A stretch of 57,122 nt of DNA from Paracoccus homiensis (GCF_900111675.1 NZ_FOHO01000018.1:1-57122); one strand, 5' to 3'. Positions 44,313-56,831 are shown, counted from the stretch's first letter. Program-made: numbers and translations. The notes: generated by a model not told the origin, from the sequence alone.

Positions 44313-45080
44313 ATGACCCATCCCGTCAATCGGCCCTTCATCATGGTCGCGCCAAATGGCGCACGCCGGGGCAGGGGGGATCATCCCGCCCTGCCGGTGA
44401 CCAGCGATCAGATCGCCCTTACAGCGGTCGCCTGTCATCGCGCGGGGGCCGATGCGCTGCACCTGCATGTGCGTGACGGGCAAGGCGGGCACAGTCTGGA
44501 TGCCGGACGCTATCGCGAGGCGCTGGCCGAAATCGCCGCGCATGTGCCGCAGATGACGGTACAGATCACGACCGAGGCCGCGGGCGTCTTTGATGTCGCG
44601 GCCCAGCTGGCCTGCCTGCGCGATCTGCGGCCGCACTGGGCCTCGGTCTCGGTCCGGGAAATCGCGCGGGCGCCGGAACTGGCGGGGCAGGTTTATGGTC
44701 TGTGCGCCGATCAGGGCATTCGCGTCCAGCATATCCTGTATGACACCGCCGATATCGCGCAGATGGTTGCGTGGCGGGATGCGGGCATCATTGCGCCCGA
44801 ACAGGATCAGGTTCTGTTCGTTCTGGGCCGTTACCGCGAAAATCAGCAATCCAGCCCGGCCGATCTGGCTCCGTTCCGTGCCGCGCTGCCCGATGCGCGC
44901 GACTGGATGGTCTGTGCCTTTGGCACCCGCGAACATGCCTGCCTAGCGGCGGCGGCCACGCAGGGCGGCCAACTGCGCGTCGGTTTCGAGAACAGCCTGA
45001 CGGATGCCGACGGCACCCCTTATCCCGACAACGCGGCCTCGGTCGCCGCGCTGCGATCCTTGCTTGAAAGGCAACCGTGA
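44313..45080 (+). CDS. Beta-keto acid cleavage enzyme (BKACE, DUF849) family protein
   Basis: The 255-residue protein begins with PFIMVAPNGARRG and carries the metal-binding ALHLHVRD motif, and QLRVGFENS near the end. These are hallmarks of BKACE enzymes, related to 3-keto-5-aminohexanoate cleavage enzyme Kce. They condense a beta-keto acid with acetyl-CoA and split it into acetoacetate and a new CoA ester. It is somewhat shorter than typical members of about 300 residues. The stop overlaps the start of the aminotransferase gene (TGATG), so the two steps belong together. Confidence 0.87.
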   Translation: MTHPVNRPFIMVAPNGARRGRGDHPALPVTSDQIALTAVACHRAGADALHLHVRDGQGGHSLDAGRYREALAEIAAHVPQMTVQITTEAAGVFDVAAQLACLRDLRPHWASVSVREIARAPELAGQVYGLCADQGIRVQHILYDTADIAQMVAWRDAGIIAPEQDQVLFVLGRYRENQQSSPADLAPFRAALPDARDWMVCAFGTREHACLAAAATQGGQLRVGFENSLTDADGTPYPDNAASVAALRSLLERQP

Positions 45081-46408
45081 TGAGCCATGTATTCCCCCGC
45101 CACTGTCACGCCACGCTGCCCACCGCCGTTGGCGGCGAGGGCTGCTTTCTGATCGACAGCGACGGCAAACGCTATTTCGACGGATCGGGCGGCGCGGCAG
45201 TGTCCTGCCTGGGACATTCCAACATCCGCGTGCGCGAGGCGGTCAAGGCGCAGGTCGACCAACTGGCCTTCGCGCATACCGGTTTCTTCACATCCGATCC
45301 TGCGGAACGTCTGGCCGATCTGCTGATCTCTCAGGCGCCGGGCGATCTGGATCGGGTCTATTTCGTGTCCGGCGGGTCCGAGGCCGTCGAAAGCGCGATC
45401 AAGCTGGCGCGGCAATATCATGTCGAACGCGGCCAGCCCCAGCGCCGCCACCTGATCGCCCGCCGCCAAAGCTATCACGGCAATACGATCGGCGCGTTGT
45501 CGGCGGGCGGCAATGCGTGGCGGCGGCAGCAATTCGGCCCCTTGCTGGTCGAGATGAGCCATATCGCCCCCTGCTATGACTATGCGGAACGTCGGGACGA
45601 CGAAACACCCGAGACGTATGGCCAGCGCGTCGCGAATGAGTTGGAGGCCGAAATCCTGCGTCTGGGCGAGGACAGCGTGATGGCCTTCATCGCCGAGCCG
45701 GTCGTGGGCGCGACACTGGGCGCGGTGCCCGCCGTGCCCGGATATTTCAGGCGCGTTCGCGAGATCTGTGACCGGTATGGCGTCCTGCTGATCCTTGACG
45801 AGGTGATGTGCGGCATGGGGCGGACGGGCCATCTGTTCGCCTGCGACGCCGACGGGGTCGCGCCGGATATCCTGTGCATCGCCAAGGGGCTGGGCGCCGG
45901 CTATCAGCCCATCGGCGCCATGCTGTGCAGCGCGGGCATCTATGACAGCATCGCGCAGGGCACCGGCTTTTTTCAGCATGGGCATACCTATGTCGGGCAT
46001 CCGGTCGCGGCGGCGGCCGGACTGGCCGTGCTGCAAGAGATTTTGGAACAGGACCTGATCGCCCAGGTCCGTCAGCGCGGCGATCATGCGCGGGCGGCGT
46101 TGCAGGCGCGTTTCGGGCAGCATGCCCATATCGGGGATATTCGCGGGCGCGGGCTGTTCCTGGGGGTGGAACTGGTCGCCGACCGGGCCAGCAAGCAAAG
46201 CTTCGATCCGGCGTTTGGGCTGGCGGGGCGGCTGAAAAAGGCCGCCTTTGCCGAGGGGCTTGTCTGCTACCCGATGCCCGGCACCCGCGATGGGCGCAAC
46301 GGCGATCACGTCCTGCTGGCCCCGCCCTTCATCGCCTCCGAGGCGGAGCTGGATCTGATGGTCGACCGTCTGGGCCGCGCGGTCGATGGCGTGATAGGGG
46401 CGCTGTAG
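45080..46408 (+). CDS. Class III aminotransferase (omega-aminotransferase type)
   Basis: The 442-residue PLP enzyme has the class III pattern: GSEAVESAIKLARQYH for phosphate binding, LILDEVMCGMGRTG, and the PLP lysine in LCIAKGLGAGYQPIGA. It removes the amino group from an omega-amino acid, beta-amino acid or amine. The product could be the beta-keto acid cleaved by the BKACE encoded upstream. ATG at 45080 is used; a GTG three bases before is in frame. Transcription ends toward a hairpin at 46439-46466. Confidence 0.9.
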   Translation: MSHVFPRHCHATLPTAVGGEGCFLIDSDGKRYFDGSGGAAVSCLGHSNIRVREAVKAQVDQLAFAHTGFFTSDPAERLADLLISQAPGDLDRVYFVSGGSEAVESAIKLARQYHVERGQPQRRHLIARRQSYHGNTIGALSAGGNAWRRQQFGPLLVEMSHIAPCYDYAERRDDETPETYGQRVANELEAEILRLGEDSVMAFIAEPVVGATLGAVPAVPGYFRRVREICDRYGVLLILDEVMCGMGRTGHLFACDADGVAPDILCIAKGLGAGYQPIGAMLCSAGIYDSIAQGTGFFQHGHTYVGHPVAAAAGLAVLQEILEQDLIAQVRQRGDHARAALQARFGQHAHIGDIRGRGLFLGVELVADRASKQSFDPAFGLAGRLKKAAFAEGLVCYPMPGTRDGRNGDHVLLAPPFIASEAELDLMVDRLGRAVDGVIGAL

Positions 46409-46438
46409 CCCGGCGCGACGGACAGCACCGACATGAAA

Positions 46439-46466
46439 ACAGCCGCCGGATCACCCCGGCGGCTGT
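46439..46466. terminator. Hairpin terminator between convergent aminotransferase and acnA genes
   Basis: ACAGCCGCCGG and CCGGCGGCTGT form a perfect 11-pair stem around a 6-base loop. On the minus strand it is followed by TTT, which suits acnA. On the plus strand no T run follows. Confidence 0.7.
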
Positions 46467-46504
46467 GATGTCTGTCACGTCAGGCAGGCGTCGCCCGCCC
46501 GCGA

Positions 46505-49276
<2,772 letters not shown>

Positions 49277-49515
49277 CAGGGCCTCCCTGTCTGCAAGATT
49301 GGATGGGGTCGGGCGTCCGTCATTCTGATGTGCCCTATATGACGGGGCATGTGCAAGGGCATCTGTCGTGGTTTGTATGCAATGGCATACCATAGCCGGC
49401 ACTGTGGCTCAAGTGGCACGGTGCCCCATTCACGGCCCGGCTAACAAAGCGTTGATTGTTCCTGTCCGCATCCAGCCGATATGCATGATGAAAGGCGAAG
49501 CAACGCGAGACGGCG

Positions 49516-50499
49516 ATGATGACAGCGGCCCGACACATGGACGGAACGAGACCGGCGATGACCAGGATGACGGCAGGGATGCTGGGGCCTGTGCTGGCGT
49601 TCTGTCTGTCGGGCGCCGCCTTCGGGCAAAGCTATGATCCGGGCGATGTCGTGACCGAGTCGCTGAAGACCTTCGACGATGTGCAGGCCCCGGTGATCGC
49701 GGCACCGGACGAACCCAGCCGCACCGCGCCGACCGAGGCGGACCGTTTCGAGGAATTCACCCGGCCCAGCTTTAACGGGTTTTCCGCAGGCGACATGCCG
49801 CCGCCGCCGGATGATCTGGCGCCAAACTTTTCGCCCGTGGTGGTCGAGCTGTTCACCTCGCAGGGCTGTTCATCCTGCCCGCCCGCCGATGCCATGCTGG
49901 GCCGTCTGGCACAGCAACCCGATGTTCTGCCGCTGTCCTTCCATGTCGATTACTGGGATTACCTGGGCTGGCCCGACAGTTTTGCCCGGCCCGAATTCAG
50001 CCGTCGCCAACAGGGCTATGCCAAGGTCGCGGGTGAACGTGGTGTCTATACGCCGCAGATGATCGTCGACGGGCAGGATACCGCCGTCGCACCCGGACCG
50101 GCGCAGTTGATGGGGCTGATCGACGCGAATCGCGTGTCTCCCGCGCTGGTCAACATTCAGCGCGAGGATACCCCGCGCGGCGATCAGGTCGAGGTGCTGC
50201 CGCTGTCCGACCTGGGTGGCCCGGTCGATGTGCTGCTGGTCCGCTATGCGCCGGAACGCCGGGTCCAGATCGAAGAGGGGGAAAACCGCGGCCGCGCGAT
50301 GACCTATACCAATGTCGTCCTGTCGCTGAACCATCTTGCCGATTGGGATGGCCGCGCGCCGCTGCGCCTGACGATCAGCCCCGAAGGCATCCCCGACGAC
50401 CGTTTTCCGGCCGATACGCGCCACGTGATCCTTGTGCAGCGCGAGATGGGGCCCAAGGGCTTGCCCGGGCCCATTCTGGCGGCGATCGGACTGGACTGA
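49516..50499 (+). CDS. DUF1223 secreted thioredoxin-like protein
   Basis: The 327-residue protein has a signal peptide ending near GAAFGQ. A proline- and aspartate-rich linker follows. The DUF1223 domain then begins at VVELFTSQGCSSCPPADAMLG, with a CxxC motif like that of thioredoxin folds, and HVDYWDYLGWPDSFA. It is probably periplasmic with a redox role. The start is uncertain: ATG at 49516, 49519 or 49558 (MTRMTAGML) would all give a leader. Confidence 0.85.
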   Translation: MMTAARHMDGTRPAMTRMTAGMLGPVLAFCLSGAAFGQSYDPGDVVTESLKTFDDVQAPVIAAPDEPSRTAPTEADRFEEFTRPSFNGFSAGDMPPPPDDLAPNFSPVVVELFTSQGCSSCPPADAMLGRLAQQPDVLPLSFHVDYWDYLGWPDSFARPEFSRRQQGYAKVAGERGVYTPQMIVDGQDTAVAPGPAQLMGLIDANRVSPALVNIQREDTPRGDQVEVLPLSDLGGPVDVLLVRYAPERRVQIEEGENRGRAMTYTNVVLSLNHLADWDGRAPLRLTISPEGIPDDRFPADTRHVILVQREMGPKGLPGPILAAIGLD

Positions 50500-50547
50500 T
50501 CGCGTTTCGCCCTTGCAGTTTCTGCAAAGGGGCGCAATGTCCGGCGC

Positions 50548-51447
50548 ATGAGCGAATGGGTCACTTCGATTGCCGGAACGCCTGAAGGCGCGCGCATCGC
50601 CTCGATGCTGGCGCTGTCGGCGGCTTTTCTTCACGCGCTGTTCGGTGCCCTGCAGAAGGGGCGGCACGATCCCTGGCTGTCGCGGGCCGCGATCGACCTG
50701 TCCTATGGCCTGATGGCGCTGCCGATCGCGCTGTTCGTCGTGCCTTGGCCGACGCCGGATCTGTGGCTGGCGTTGCTGGGTGCGATGGCGATCCACATTG
50801 CCTACAAGGTCGCGCAGGCGCTGACCTATCAGCGCGGGGCCTATACCGTGGTCTATCCGGTGGTGCGCGGCTCTGCGCCGTTATTCGCGGTCATCGCCGC
50901 CGGGCTGGTCTTTCACGAACATTTCAATCTGGTCCAGTGGCTGGGGGTCCTGCTGCTGACGGGCAGCATCTTCGGGCTTGCCGGCTATAACCTGCGGCGG
51001 CTGGTCCTCGGGCGCGAGACCCTGTTGCCTGCGCTTGGCTATGCGGTCCTGACGGGGGCGCTGGTCGCGCTGTATACGACCTATGATGCCTGGGGGATCC
51101 GGCTTGCCGCCGACCCATTCACCTTTCTGGCCTGGTTTTTCGTGCTGGATTCGCTGTTCATGCCGCTGTGGAACCTGCGCCGCCTGATCGCGCTGCCACG
51201 CGCCGAGGTGATGCCGCTTGCCCGTCGCGGCGTGCTGGGGGCGCTGGTCGCCTTTGCGAGTTTCGGGTCGATCATGCTGGCCACCCGGATCGACGATGTC
51301 GGCCGGGCGGCCGTCCTGCGGGAAACCTCGACCGTGTTCGCGGCCCTTGTCGGCTGGCTGATCCTGGGCGAAAAGGTGGGGCCGGTCAGGGCGATCCTGA
51401 TGGCGCTGATCGCCGCGGGCGCGGTGATCGTGGAATTCGCAGCATAG
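50548..51447 (+). CDS. EamA/DMT-family transporter
   Basis: The 299-residue protein has ten hydrophobic helices in two EamA-like halves. The typical region after the fourth helix is YTVVYPVVRGSAPLFAVIAAG, and the second half contains ETSTVFAALVGWLILGEKVG. It should export a metabolite. Together with the gene at 3976 it is one of two DMT proteins in the window; they are not close paralogues. The septation gene follows after 12 bases. Confidence 0.85.
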   Translation: MSEWVTSIAGTPEGARIASMLALSAAFLHALFGALQKGRHDPWLSRAAIDLSYGLMALPIALFVVPWPTPDLWLALLGAMAIHIAYKVAQALTYQRGAYTVVYPVVRGSAPLFAVIAAGLVFHEHFNLVQWLGVLLLTGSIFGLAGYNLRRLVLGRETLLPALGYAVLTGALVALYTTYDAWGIRLAADPFTFLAWFFVLDSLFMPLWNLRRLIALPRAEVMPLARRGVLGALVAFASFGSIMLATRIDDVGRAAVLRETSTVFAALVGWLILGEKVGPVRAILMALIAAGAVIVEFAA

Positions 51448-51459
51448 GGTGACAGGACG

Positions 51460-52074
51460 ATGCCGCCGAAGAACGACATGAAACCGTGGGTCAAAAGCGC
51501 GCTGGAACTGGGCCCGGTGCTGATATTCTTTGCCAGTTTCATGCTGTTCCGGGGTGATACCGTGCAGCTGTTCGGTCAGGACTATAGCGGCTTTGTCTTT
51601 GCCACGCTGATCTTCGTGCCGGTCCTGATCGTGGCGACGGCGGTTCAGTGGTGGCTGACCGGCAAGCTGGCGCCGATGCAGATCGCGACGCTGGTTCTGG
51701 TCGTTGTCTTTGGCGGGCTGTCGATCTGGCTGAACGATCCGCGCTTTTTCAAGATGAAGCCGACGATGATCTATCTGCTGTTCGCGGCGCTGCTGGGTTT
51801 CAGCCTGCTCGCCCGCAAGAACTGGCTGCAACTGGTCCTGTCCGAGGCGCTGCCCATGGATGCCGAGGGTTGGCGCAAGCTGACCCTGCGGATGACGCTG
51901 CTGTTTGTTGGGCTGGCGCTGGCCAATGAAGTTGTCTGGCGGACCATGTCGGAAACCAGTTGGGTCTATTTCAAGACCTTTGGTCTGCCGCTGATCCTGT
52001 TCCTGTTCCTGATGGCGAATGCGCGGCTGTATCGCGATCACGCGTTGCAGAAGGACGGCAAGGACCAGGGCTAA
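51460..52074 (+). CDS. yciB: Inner membrane-spanning septation-type protein YciB
   Basis: The 204-residue protein has five to six hydrophobic helices and the family pattern LELGPVLIFFASF at the start. NDPRFFKMKPTMIYLLFA and NEVVWRTMSETSWVYFKTFGLP follow. YciB (IspZ/septation protein A) acts in cell envelope synthesis and septation. The stop overlaps the end of the convergent hydrolase gene by 4 bases. Confidence 0.92.
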   Translation: MPPKNDMKPWVKSALELGPVLIFFASFMLFRGDTVQLFGQDYSGFVFATLIFVPVLIVATAVQWWLTGKLAPMQIATLVLVVVFGGLSIWLNDPRFFKMKPTMIYLLFAALLGFSLLARKNWLQLVLSEALPMDAEGWRKLTLRMTLLFVGLALANEVVWRTMSETSWVYFKTFGLPLILFLFLMANARLYRDHALQKDGKDQG

Positions 52075-52967
52075 CCCCGCGCAAGCCCCTGTTCGGGCAG
52101 CCCGTCCAGCAACCGTGACCAGCGCGGCGCGATCCGGCCGGGCAGGCGGGCGCGCAGCACCGGCATCGGCAGCGCCCAGGGCTGCTTCAGCGCGGTGCGA
52201 TAGAAATCGAACAATCCGCCGCGCAGATAGGGCGTCCAATGCGACAGGCGCAGCGGGTTGCGTTCAACCGGAAAGCCCATCTGGGCCAGCATGTCCAGCG
52301 TCGGCCCATCGTCGATCTGCACGTCGATCCAGTTGCGTGCCGGGTGGTCCAGCCCGAACCCCAATGCCTGACGCCGCCCGCGACCCAGCCACAGCTCCAT
52401 CGCGAAGTCGAACAGGTCATTTTCGCGCGAGGTGATGTTCAGCACCTCGGCGCGGTGGCCGGCGGGGCTGTCCAATGCCTGCGCGGCCTGATCGCGGAAT
52501 TCGGCGGCGGTCAGCAGGCACACCCGCCCGACGCTGCCCGCAGGCGCAAATCGCAGGGATTGCAGCGCGACCCGACCGCCAAGCGAATGTCCGATCAACG
52601 CGACCGGGCGGCCAGTGCGATCCGACAGGCGGTCAACCAGATTGGCAAGGGCGCGGCCCGTATCCTCGGCGCGGCGATAGGCACCGCCCAATGTGCCCCG
52701 CGCTTCCCAGCCAAAGGCGACCGCCAGCCCCTCGTCGGCAGTCCCGGTCCCGAAGCCAAGCGCGCGCGGCCATGACAGGGCGCGGCGGCAGCTTTGATCG
52801 GGGCTAAGCGACAGGATGTGGCGATGGGGGTCGTGGGACGGGCGCGACGGCGAATAGCGATAGCCGTGGATCATCACGACAATCGGGGCGGCGTCAGTCA
52901 TGGCATCGGTCGCGTCCCAAAGGGACTGCGGCGCAGCCTTTCCTGCATCGACCCTGACGACCGGCAT
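52071..52967 (-). CDS. Alpha/beta hydrolase
   Basis: The 298-residue protein has the HGYRYSPSRPSHDPH oxyanion region and the nucleophile elbow ALIGHSLGGRVAL. It resembles serine hydrolases or esterases of the DUF900 type, and no signal peptide is present. The start at 52967 follows aggagg. The frame is open upstream but that part is the divergent control region of rne. The substrate is unknown. Confidence 0.8.
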   Translation of the reverse strand: MPVVRVDAGKAAPQSLWDATDAMTDAAPIVVMIHGYRYSPSRPSHDPHRHILSLSPDQSCRRALSWPRALGFGTGTADEGLAVAFGWEARGTLGGAYRRAEDTGRALANLVDRLSDRTGRPVALIGHSLGGRVALQSLRFAPAGSVGRVCLLTAAEFRDQAAQALDSPAGHRAEVLNITSRENDLFDFAMELWLGRGRRQALGFGLDHPARNWIDVQIDDGPTLDMLAQMGFPVERNPLRLSHWTPYLRGGLFDFYRTALKQPWALPMPVLRARLPGRIAPRWSRLLDGLPEQGLARG

Positions 52968-53661
52968 GTTTCGCCTCCTGTCCAGTCCTTGCGTTGTGGA
53001 TAGGTCGATGTTGCGACACTCCCGTGAAAGAAGCGTTAAATCTGCGTGAAACCGGGGCCGGGTGCCGGCGAAGGGCGTAAAGATTGCGGAAACAAGGGTT
53101 TGTCGGGCGCATTTAAAATTTTCGGAAACCCGCGGCCTGAAAGACGCGCGCAACCCCTGCAACGTATGTGGCCGCGCGAATGAACGTGGGGCGCGAATTT
53201 CCGTTACCGCAACCGAAAAACCGCCGAAAATGCGACGCAGGGACCGTCACCTGCCCGTCATCCGCTTTTCACCATTGAATTTATGGTGCGAACCTCTCTA
53301 TGTTGGAACCATGCGCTGAAAGATCCCGCACAGGGATGCGACGGCGCCCACAGTTTCGCAGCGCGGCACCTCTGGTCCCCATAATTCGGGCGGCATGTGC
53401 CACGCGGAAAACCCCCGCCCCTTGGCGCAACATGCCGGGGCGATGTCACTCACGGGCCTGCCTCGCAAGGGTTATGGTCCCATCAAGGAACAGACGCGAT
53501 GACGCGCGCGGTGAAGGCAAGGAACGGGACGGGGCGGGCGAACAGCCTGCACGTCCCATCTGCCATCGCCGCCCAACGCCTCGCGCCCCAATCATGCACC
53601 GTCCAGACACCGGGCACGCCCTTGGCGCCGCCCGGCCGTGGGCTGTGCGAAAGTTACATAA
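52968..53661. other. Divergent intergenic region with long rne leader
   Basis: Nearly 700 bases separate the hydrolase and rne genes and contain no believable coding frame. RNase E genes commonly have long structured 5' leaders used for autoregulation; this is recalled knowledge. The right-hand 350 bases, after the promoter candidate at 53275-53304, would be that leader. No specific fold was resolved by eye. Confidence 0.5.
53275..53304 (+). promoter_or_regulatory. Candidate rne promoter
   Basis: A TTGAAT (53275-53280) and a TATGTT (53299-53304) are 18 bases apart, close to a sigma-70 consensus. Transcription from here would give a leader of about 350 bases ahead of the ATG at 53662. Confidence 0.5.
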
Positions 53662-56217
53662 ATGGCAAAGAAAATGCTGATCGACGCCACCCATGCCGAG
53701 GAAACTCGGGTGGTCGTGGTCGACGGAACCAAGGTCGAAGAATTTGATTTCGAGACTGTAAACAAGCGGCAGATATCGGGAAATATCTATCTGGCCAAGG
53801 TGACGCGGGTTGAACCCTCGTTGCAGGCGGCCTTCGTGGATTACGGCGGAAACCGCCACGGATTTCTGGCATTCGCCGAAATTCACCCGGATTATTATCA
53901 GATCCCGGCAGCCGACCGCGAGGCGCTGATCGCCGAAGAGCGGGCCTATGCCGAAGCCCAGGAAGCCGAGGATAACGCCCGCGCCAAGAAGCGCCGCGCC
54001 CCCAAGGCCGAAAAGACCGTCAGCGACGAGGCTGTTTCGGAAGAGGCGGCATCGGATGATGACGCGCAGCCCAAGGCCGAGGATGCCGACGCCCCGACCG
54101 CCGAGGCAGACACCGCCGAGGGCGATGACACCGCTGACGAAGGCAACGACAAGGACGAGGATATCGAATCCGTCGCCGAGGAAGATGTCAGCGAGGAAAT
54201 CCGCGTTCCCAAAAAGCCGCGTCCGCGTCGCTACAAGATCCAGGAAGTGATCAAGGTTCGCCAGATCATGCTGGTGCAGGTGGTCAAGGAAGAGCGTGGC
54301 AACAAGGGCGCCGCGCTGACCACCTATCTGTCGCTGGCCGGCCGCTATTGCGTCCTGATGCCGAACACCGCGCGTGGCGGTGGGATCAGCCGCAAGATCA
54401 CCAATGCCGCCGACCGCAAGAAACTGAAGGACATCGCGTCGGAACTTGACGTTCCGCAGGGCGCCGGCCTGATCATTCGCACGGCAGGCAGCCAGCGCAC
54501 CCGGACCGAGATCCGCCGCGATTACGAATACCTGCTGCGCCTGTGGGAACAGATCCGCGAAGTGACCTTCAAGTCGGTCGCCCCCGCGCCGATCTACGAA
54601 GAAGGCGATCTGATCAAGCGCACGATCCGCGATCTGTATTCCAAAGAGATCGACGAAGTGCTGGTCGAGGGCGAGCGTGGCTATCGCGTGGCCAAGGACT
54701 TCATGAAGATGATCATGCCGTCCCACGCCAAGAACGTGAAGAACTATGCCGATCCGATGCCGCTTTATGCGCGCTATCAGGTCGAAAGCTATCTGGCGGG
54801 CATGTTCAACCCGGTCGTGCAGCTGAAATCGGGCGGCTATATCGTGATCGGCGTGACCGAGGCGCTGGTTGCCATCGACGTGAACTCGGGCCGCGCCACC
54901 AAGGAAGGCTCGATCGAGGACACGGCGCTGAAGACCAATCTCGAGGCCGCCGACGAGGTGGCCCGCCAGTTGCGCCTGCGCGACCTTGCCGGTCTGATCG
55001 TGATCGACTTCATCGACATGGAAGAGCGCAAGAACAACGCCGCCGTTGAAAAGCGGATGAAAGACCGGCTGAAATCGGACCGCGCGCGTATTCAGGTCGG
55101 CCGCATCTCGGGCTTTGGCCTGATGGAGATGTCGCGCCAGCGTCTGCGCCCCGGTATGCTGGAAAGCACCACCCAGCCTTGCCCGCATTGCCACGGCACC
55201 GGCCTGATCCGCAGCGATGACAGCCTTGCGCTGACCATCCTGCGTGCGATCGAGGAAGAGGGCACGCGCAAACGCTCGCGCGAGGTTCTGGTCAAGGCAC
55301 CCGTTGCCGTGACGAACTTCCTGATCAACGCCAAGCGCGAACATATCGCTGGCATCGAGGCGCGTTACGGCCTGTCGGTCCGGGTCGAGGCTGATCCGAC
55401 GCTGATCTCGCCGGATTACGCGATCGAGAAGTTCAAGACCGCGACCCGCGTCGTGGCCGAGGTGCCGCACGCGGCGCTGTCGGTCGATGCGGACCTGATG
55501 GCACAGATCGACGATGAGGGCGACGAGATCGACATCGATCTGGACGCGGTCGAGGATCAGACCGAAAGCCAGACCAAGGCCGAGGAAAAGGCGCCGGAAA
55601 CGGATGATGACGGGGGTGAAGGGGGACGCTCGCGTCGTCGCCGTCGCCGTCGTCGCCGGAAATCGGGCGACCGGGCCGAGGATGGCGCCGGTGAGGACAC
55701 CGCGTCCGAGGCACAGGACAGCGGCGACGAGGCAGCCGGGCAAGAAGCCCCCGCAGAGCCGGAAGCCGCGCCTGTCGAGGCCGAAGCCCCGGTGGAAGAG
55801 GAGGCCAAGCCTGCGCGCCGCTCGCGTTCGCGCAATCGTCGCAAGGCGAACACCGAAGAGAAGGGCCTGCCCGAGGTGGTCGATCTGCGCGACAGCAAGG
55901 ACGATGCCCGCGCCGAAGAACTGCCGGGTGTGAACGAACGGCCCGAAGCCACCTCGCCCGCCGAGGTTGCCGAGCCTGTTGCGGAAACCGCCCCAGAACT
56001 CGTCGCGGAACAGCCCAAGGCCGATGCCGCAGCTGACGCCCCCGTGGCAGAAGCAGACGTGGCAAAAGAAGATGTGGCGGAAGAGGTCGCACCGGTCACG
56101 ACCTCCCAGCCTGCGCCGGAACCTGTCAAGGAAAGCCCGCGTCAGCCCGAAACCGCCGACACCGCCAATGACAGCGCCCGGCCCAAGCGGCGCGGCTGGT
56201 GGAGCTTTGGCAGCTGA
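53662..56217 (+). CDS. rne: Ribonuclease E
   Basis: The 851-residue endoribonuclease initiates mRNA decay and rRNA/tRNA processing. The split S1 domain begins with ISGNIYLAKVTRVEPSLQAAF and is interrupted at about residues 95-190 by an acidic, Ala-rich insert, a feature of alphaproteobacterial enzymes. The DNase I-like catalytic aspartates are D406 (VAIDVNSG) and D449 (VIDFIDM). The zinc-link CPHCHGTG (C507, C510) joins subunits. A long low-complexity C-terminal tail with RSRRRRRRRRRK and acidic repeats is the likely degradosome scaffold, ending in RRGWWSFGS. The transcript ends at the hairpin at 56277. Confidence 0.97.
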   Translation: MAKKMLIDATHAEETRVVVVDGTKVEEFDFETVNKRQISGNIYLAKVTRVEPSLQAAFVDYGGNRHGFLAFAEIHPDYYQIPAADREALIAEERAYAEAQEAEDNARAKKRRAPKAEKTVSDEAVSEEAASDDDAQPKAEDADAPTAEADTAEGDDTADEGNDKDEDIESVAEEDVSEEIRVPKKPRPRRYKIQEVIKVRQIMLVQVVKEERGNKGAALTTYLSLAGRYCVLMPNTARGGGISRKITNAADRKKLKDIASELDVPQGAGLIIRTAGSQRTRTEIRRDYEYLLRLWEQIREVTFKSVAPAPIYEEGDLIKRTIRDLYSKEIDEVLVEGERGYRVAKDFMKMIMPSHAKNVKNYADPMPLYARYQVESYLAGMFNPVVQLKSGGYIVIGVTEALVAIDVNSGRATKEGSIEDTALKTNLEAADEVARQLRLRDLAGLIVIDFIDMEERKNNAAVEKRMKDRLKSDRARIQVGRISGFGLMEMSRQRLRPGMLESTTQPCPHCHGTGLIRSDDSLALTILRAIEEEGTRKRSREVLVKAPVAVTNFLINAKREHIAGIEARYGLSVRVEADPTLISPDYAIEKFKTATRVVAEVPHAALSVDADLMAQIDDEGDEIDIDLDAVEDQTESQTKAEEKAPETDDDGGEGGRSRRRRRRRRRKSGDRAEDGAGEDTASEAQDSGDEAAGQEAPAEPEAAPVEAEAPVEEEAKPARRSRSRNRRKANTEEKGLPEVVDLRDSKDDARAEELPGVNERPEATSPAEVAEPVAETAPELVAEQPKADAAADAPVAEADVAKEDVAEEVAPVTTSQPAPEPVKESPRQPETADTANDSARPKRRGWWSFGS

Positions 56218-56276
56218 ACGCAACGCCTGATCCATGATGGTGCGGGGCCAGGTGCCCCGCATGTCCATCCCTGAAA

Positions 56277-56305
56277 CCCGGCCGGATCCGTCTGGCCGGG
56301 TTTTT
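56277..56305 (+). terminator. Rho-independent terminator of rne
   Basis: CCCGGCC and GGCCGGG pair around a 10-base loop and are followed by five Ts, 60 bases after the rne stop. Confidence 0.85.
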
Positions 56306-56364
56306 CCATGCCCGATGCCGTGAACGTGGCCTTATCCGCCGCGTCATGGTCGCCAAAAGAAAAC

Positions 56365-56384
56365 GGCCCGCCAGATGGCGGGCC
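56365..56384 (-). terminator. Hairpin terminator for minus-strand transcription
   Basis: GGCCCGCC and GGCGGGCC pair around AGAT. On the minus strand it is followed by GTTTTCTTTT. It would stop RNA coming from the truncated gene and the IS3 element to the right before they enter rne. Confidence 0.7.
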
Positions 56385-56386
56385 AT

Positions 56387-56758
56387 TCACTTGAGAGGGA
56401 GGCGACGACAAAGTCGCACCCACATGCTGTTTTTGGGCGGAGGGATTCCCCAACAAAATGTGGCGCCGGCGCCAAAAGAATGCCGGACAGCGCCATATCG
56501 ACGAATTCTTCGAACCTTTGTCGAGGTTTTTGGGGCTGTCGGTTGGTCCCCTATCGACACGATCTTTTGGACCGATGGGTCGTAGCGGCAGAGGTGCAGT
56601 GTGACGGCCTCTATGAGCCTTACCGCCTTTGCCACATGTTCAGGCAGAACATAGAACCATTCCCGAGGAACGACCTTTTTCCCAAGTCGGTCTGTGATCG
56701 TGCGCCAGGAGGGGCGAGCGCTATCAAAAAACCGATGCCGATGGTCTTCGATCTTCAT
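56387..56758 (-). pseudogene. Possible truncated gene, GIY-YIG/T5orf172-like tail
   Basis: The 123-residue frame contains HRHRFFDSARPSWRTITD and VVPREWFYVLPEHVAKAV, which faintly resembles the C-terminal part of GIY-YIG/T5orf172 nuclease-like proteins. The family link is weak. The reading frame stays open upstream of the ATG into the end of the IS3 element (TYELRDLSRM). This suggests that the insertion removed the 5' part. The last 40 residues before the stop look less ordered. It could also be a small unrelated gene. Confidence 0.35.
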
Positions 56759-56831
56759 GCGGGAAAGATCGCGCAGTTCGTAGGTGGCTAGGGGTAATCC
56801 CCCCGTTTTTGCGGGGGCTTGGTCGTAAAAT

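Noticed and set aside
53446..56268. Minus-strand frame of 940 codons opposite rne
   Set aside because: This is also an antisense shadow; the plus strand has complete RNase E motifs.
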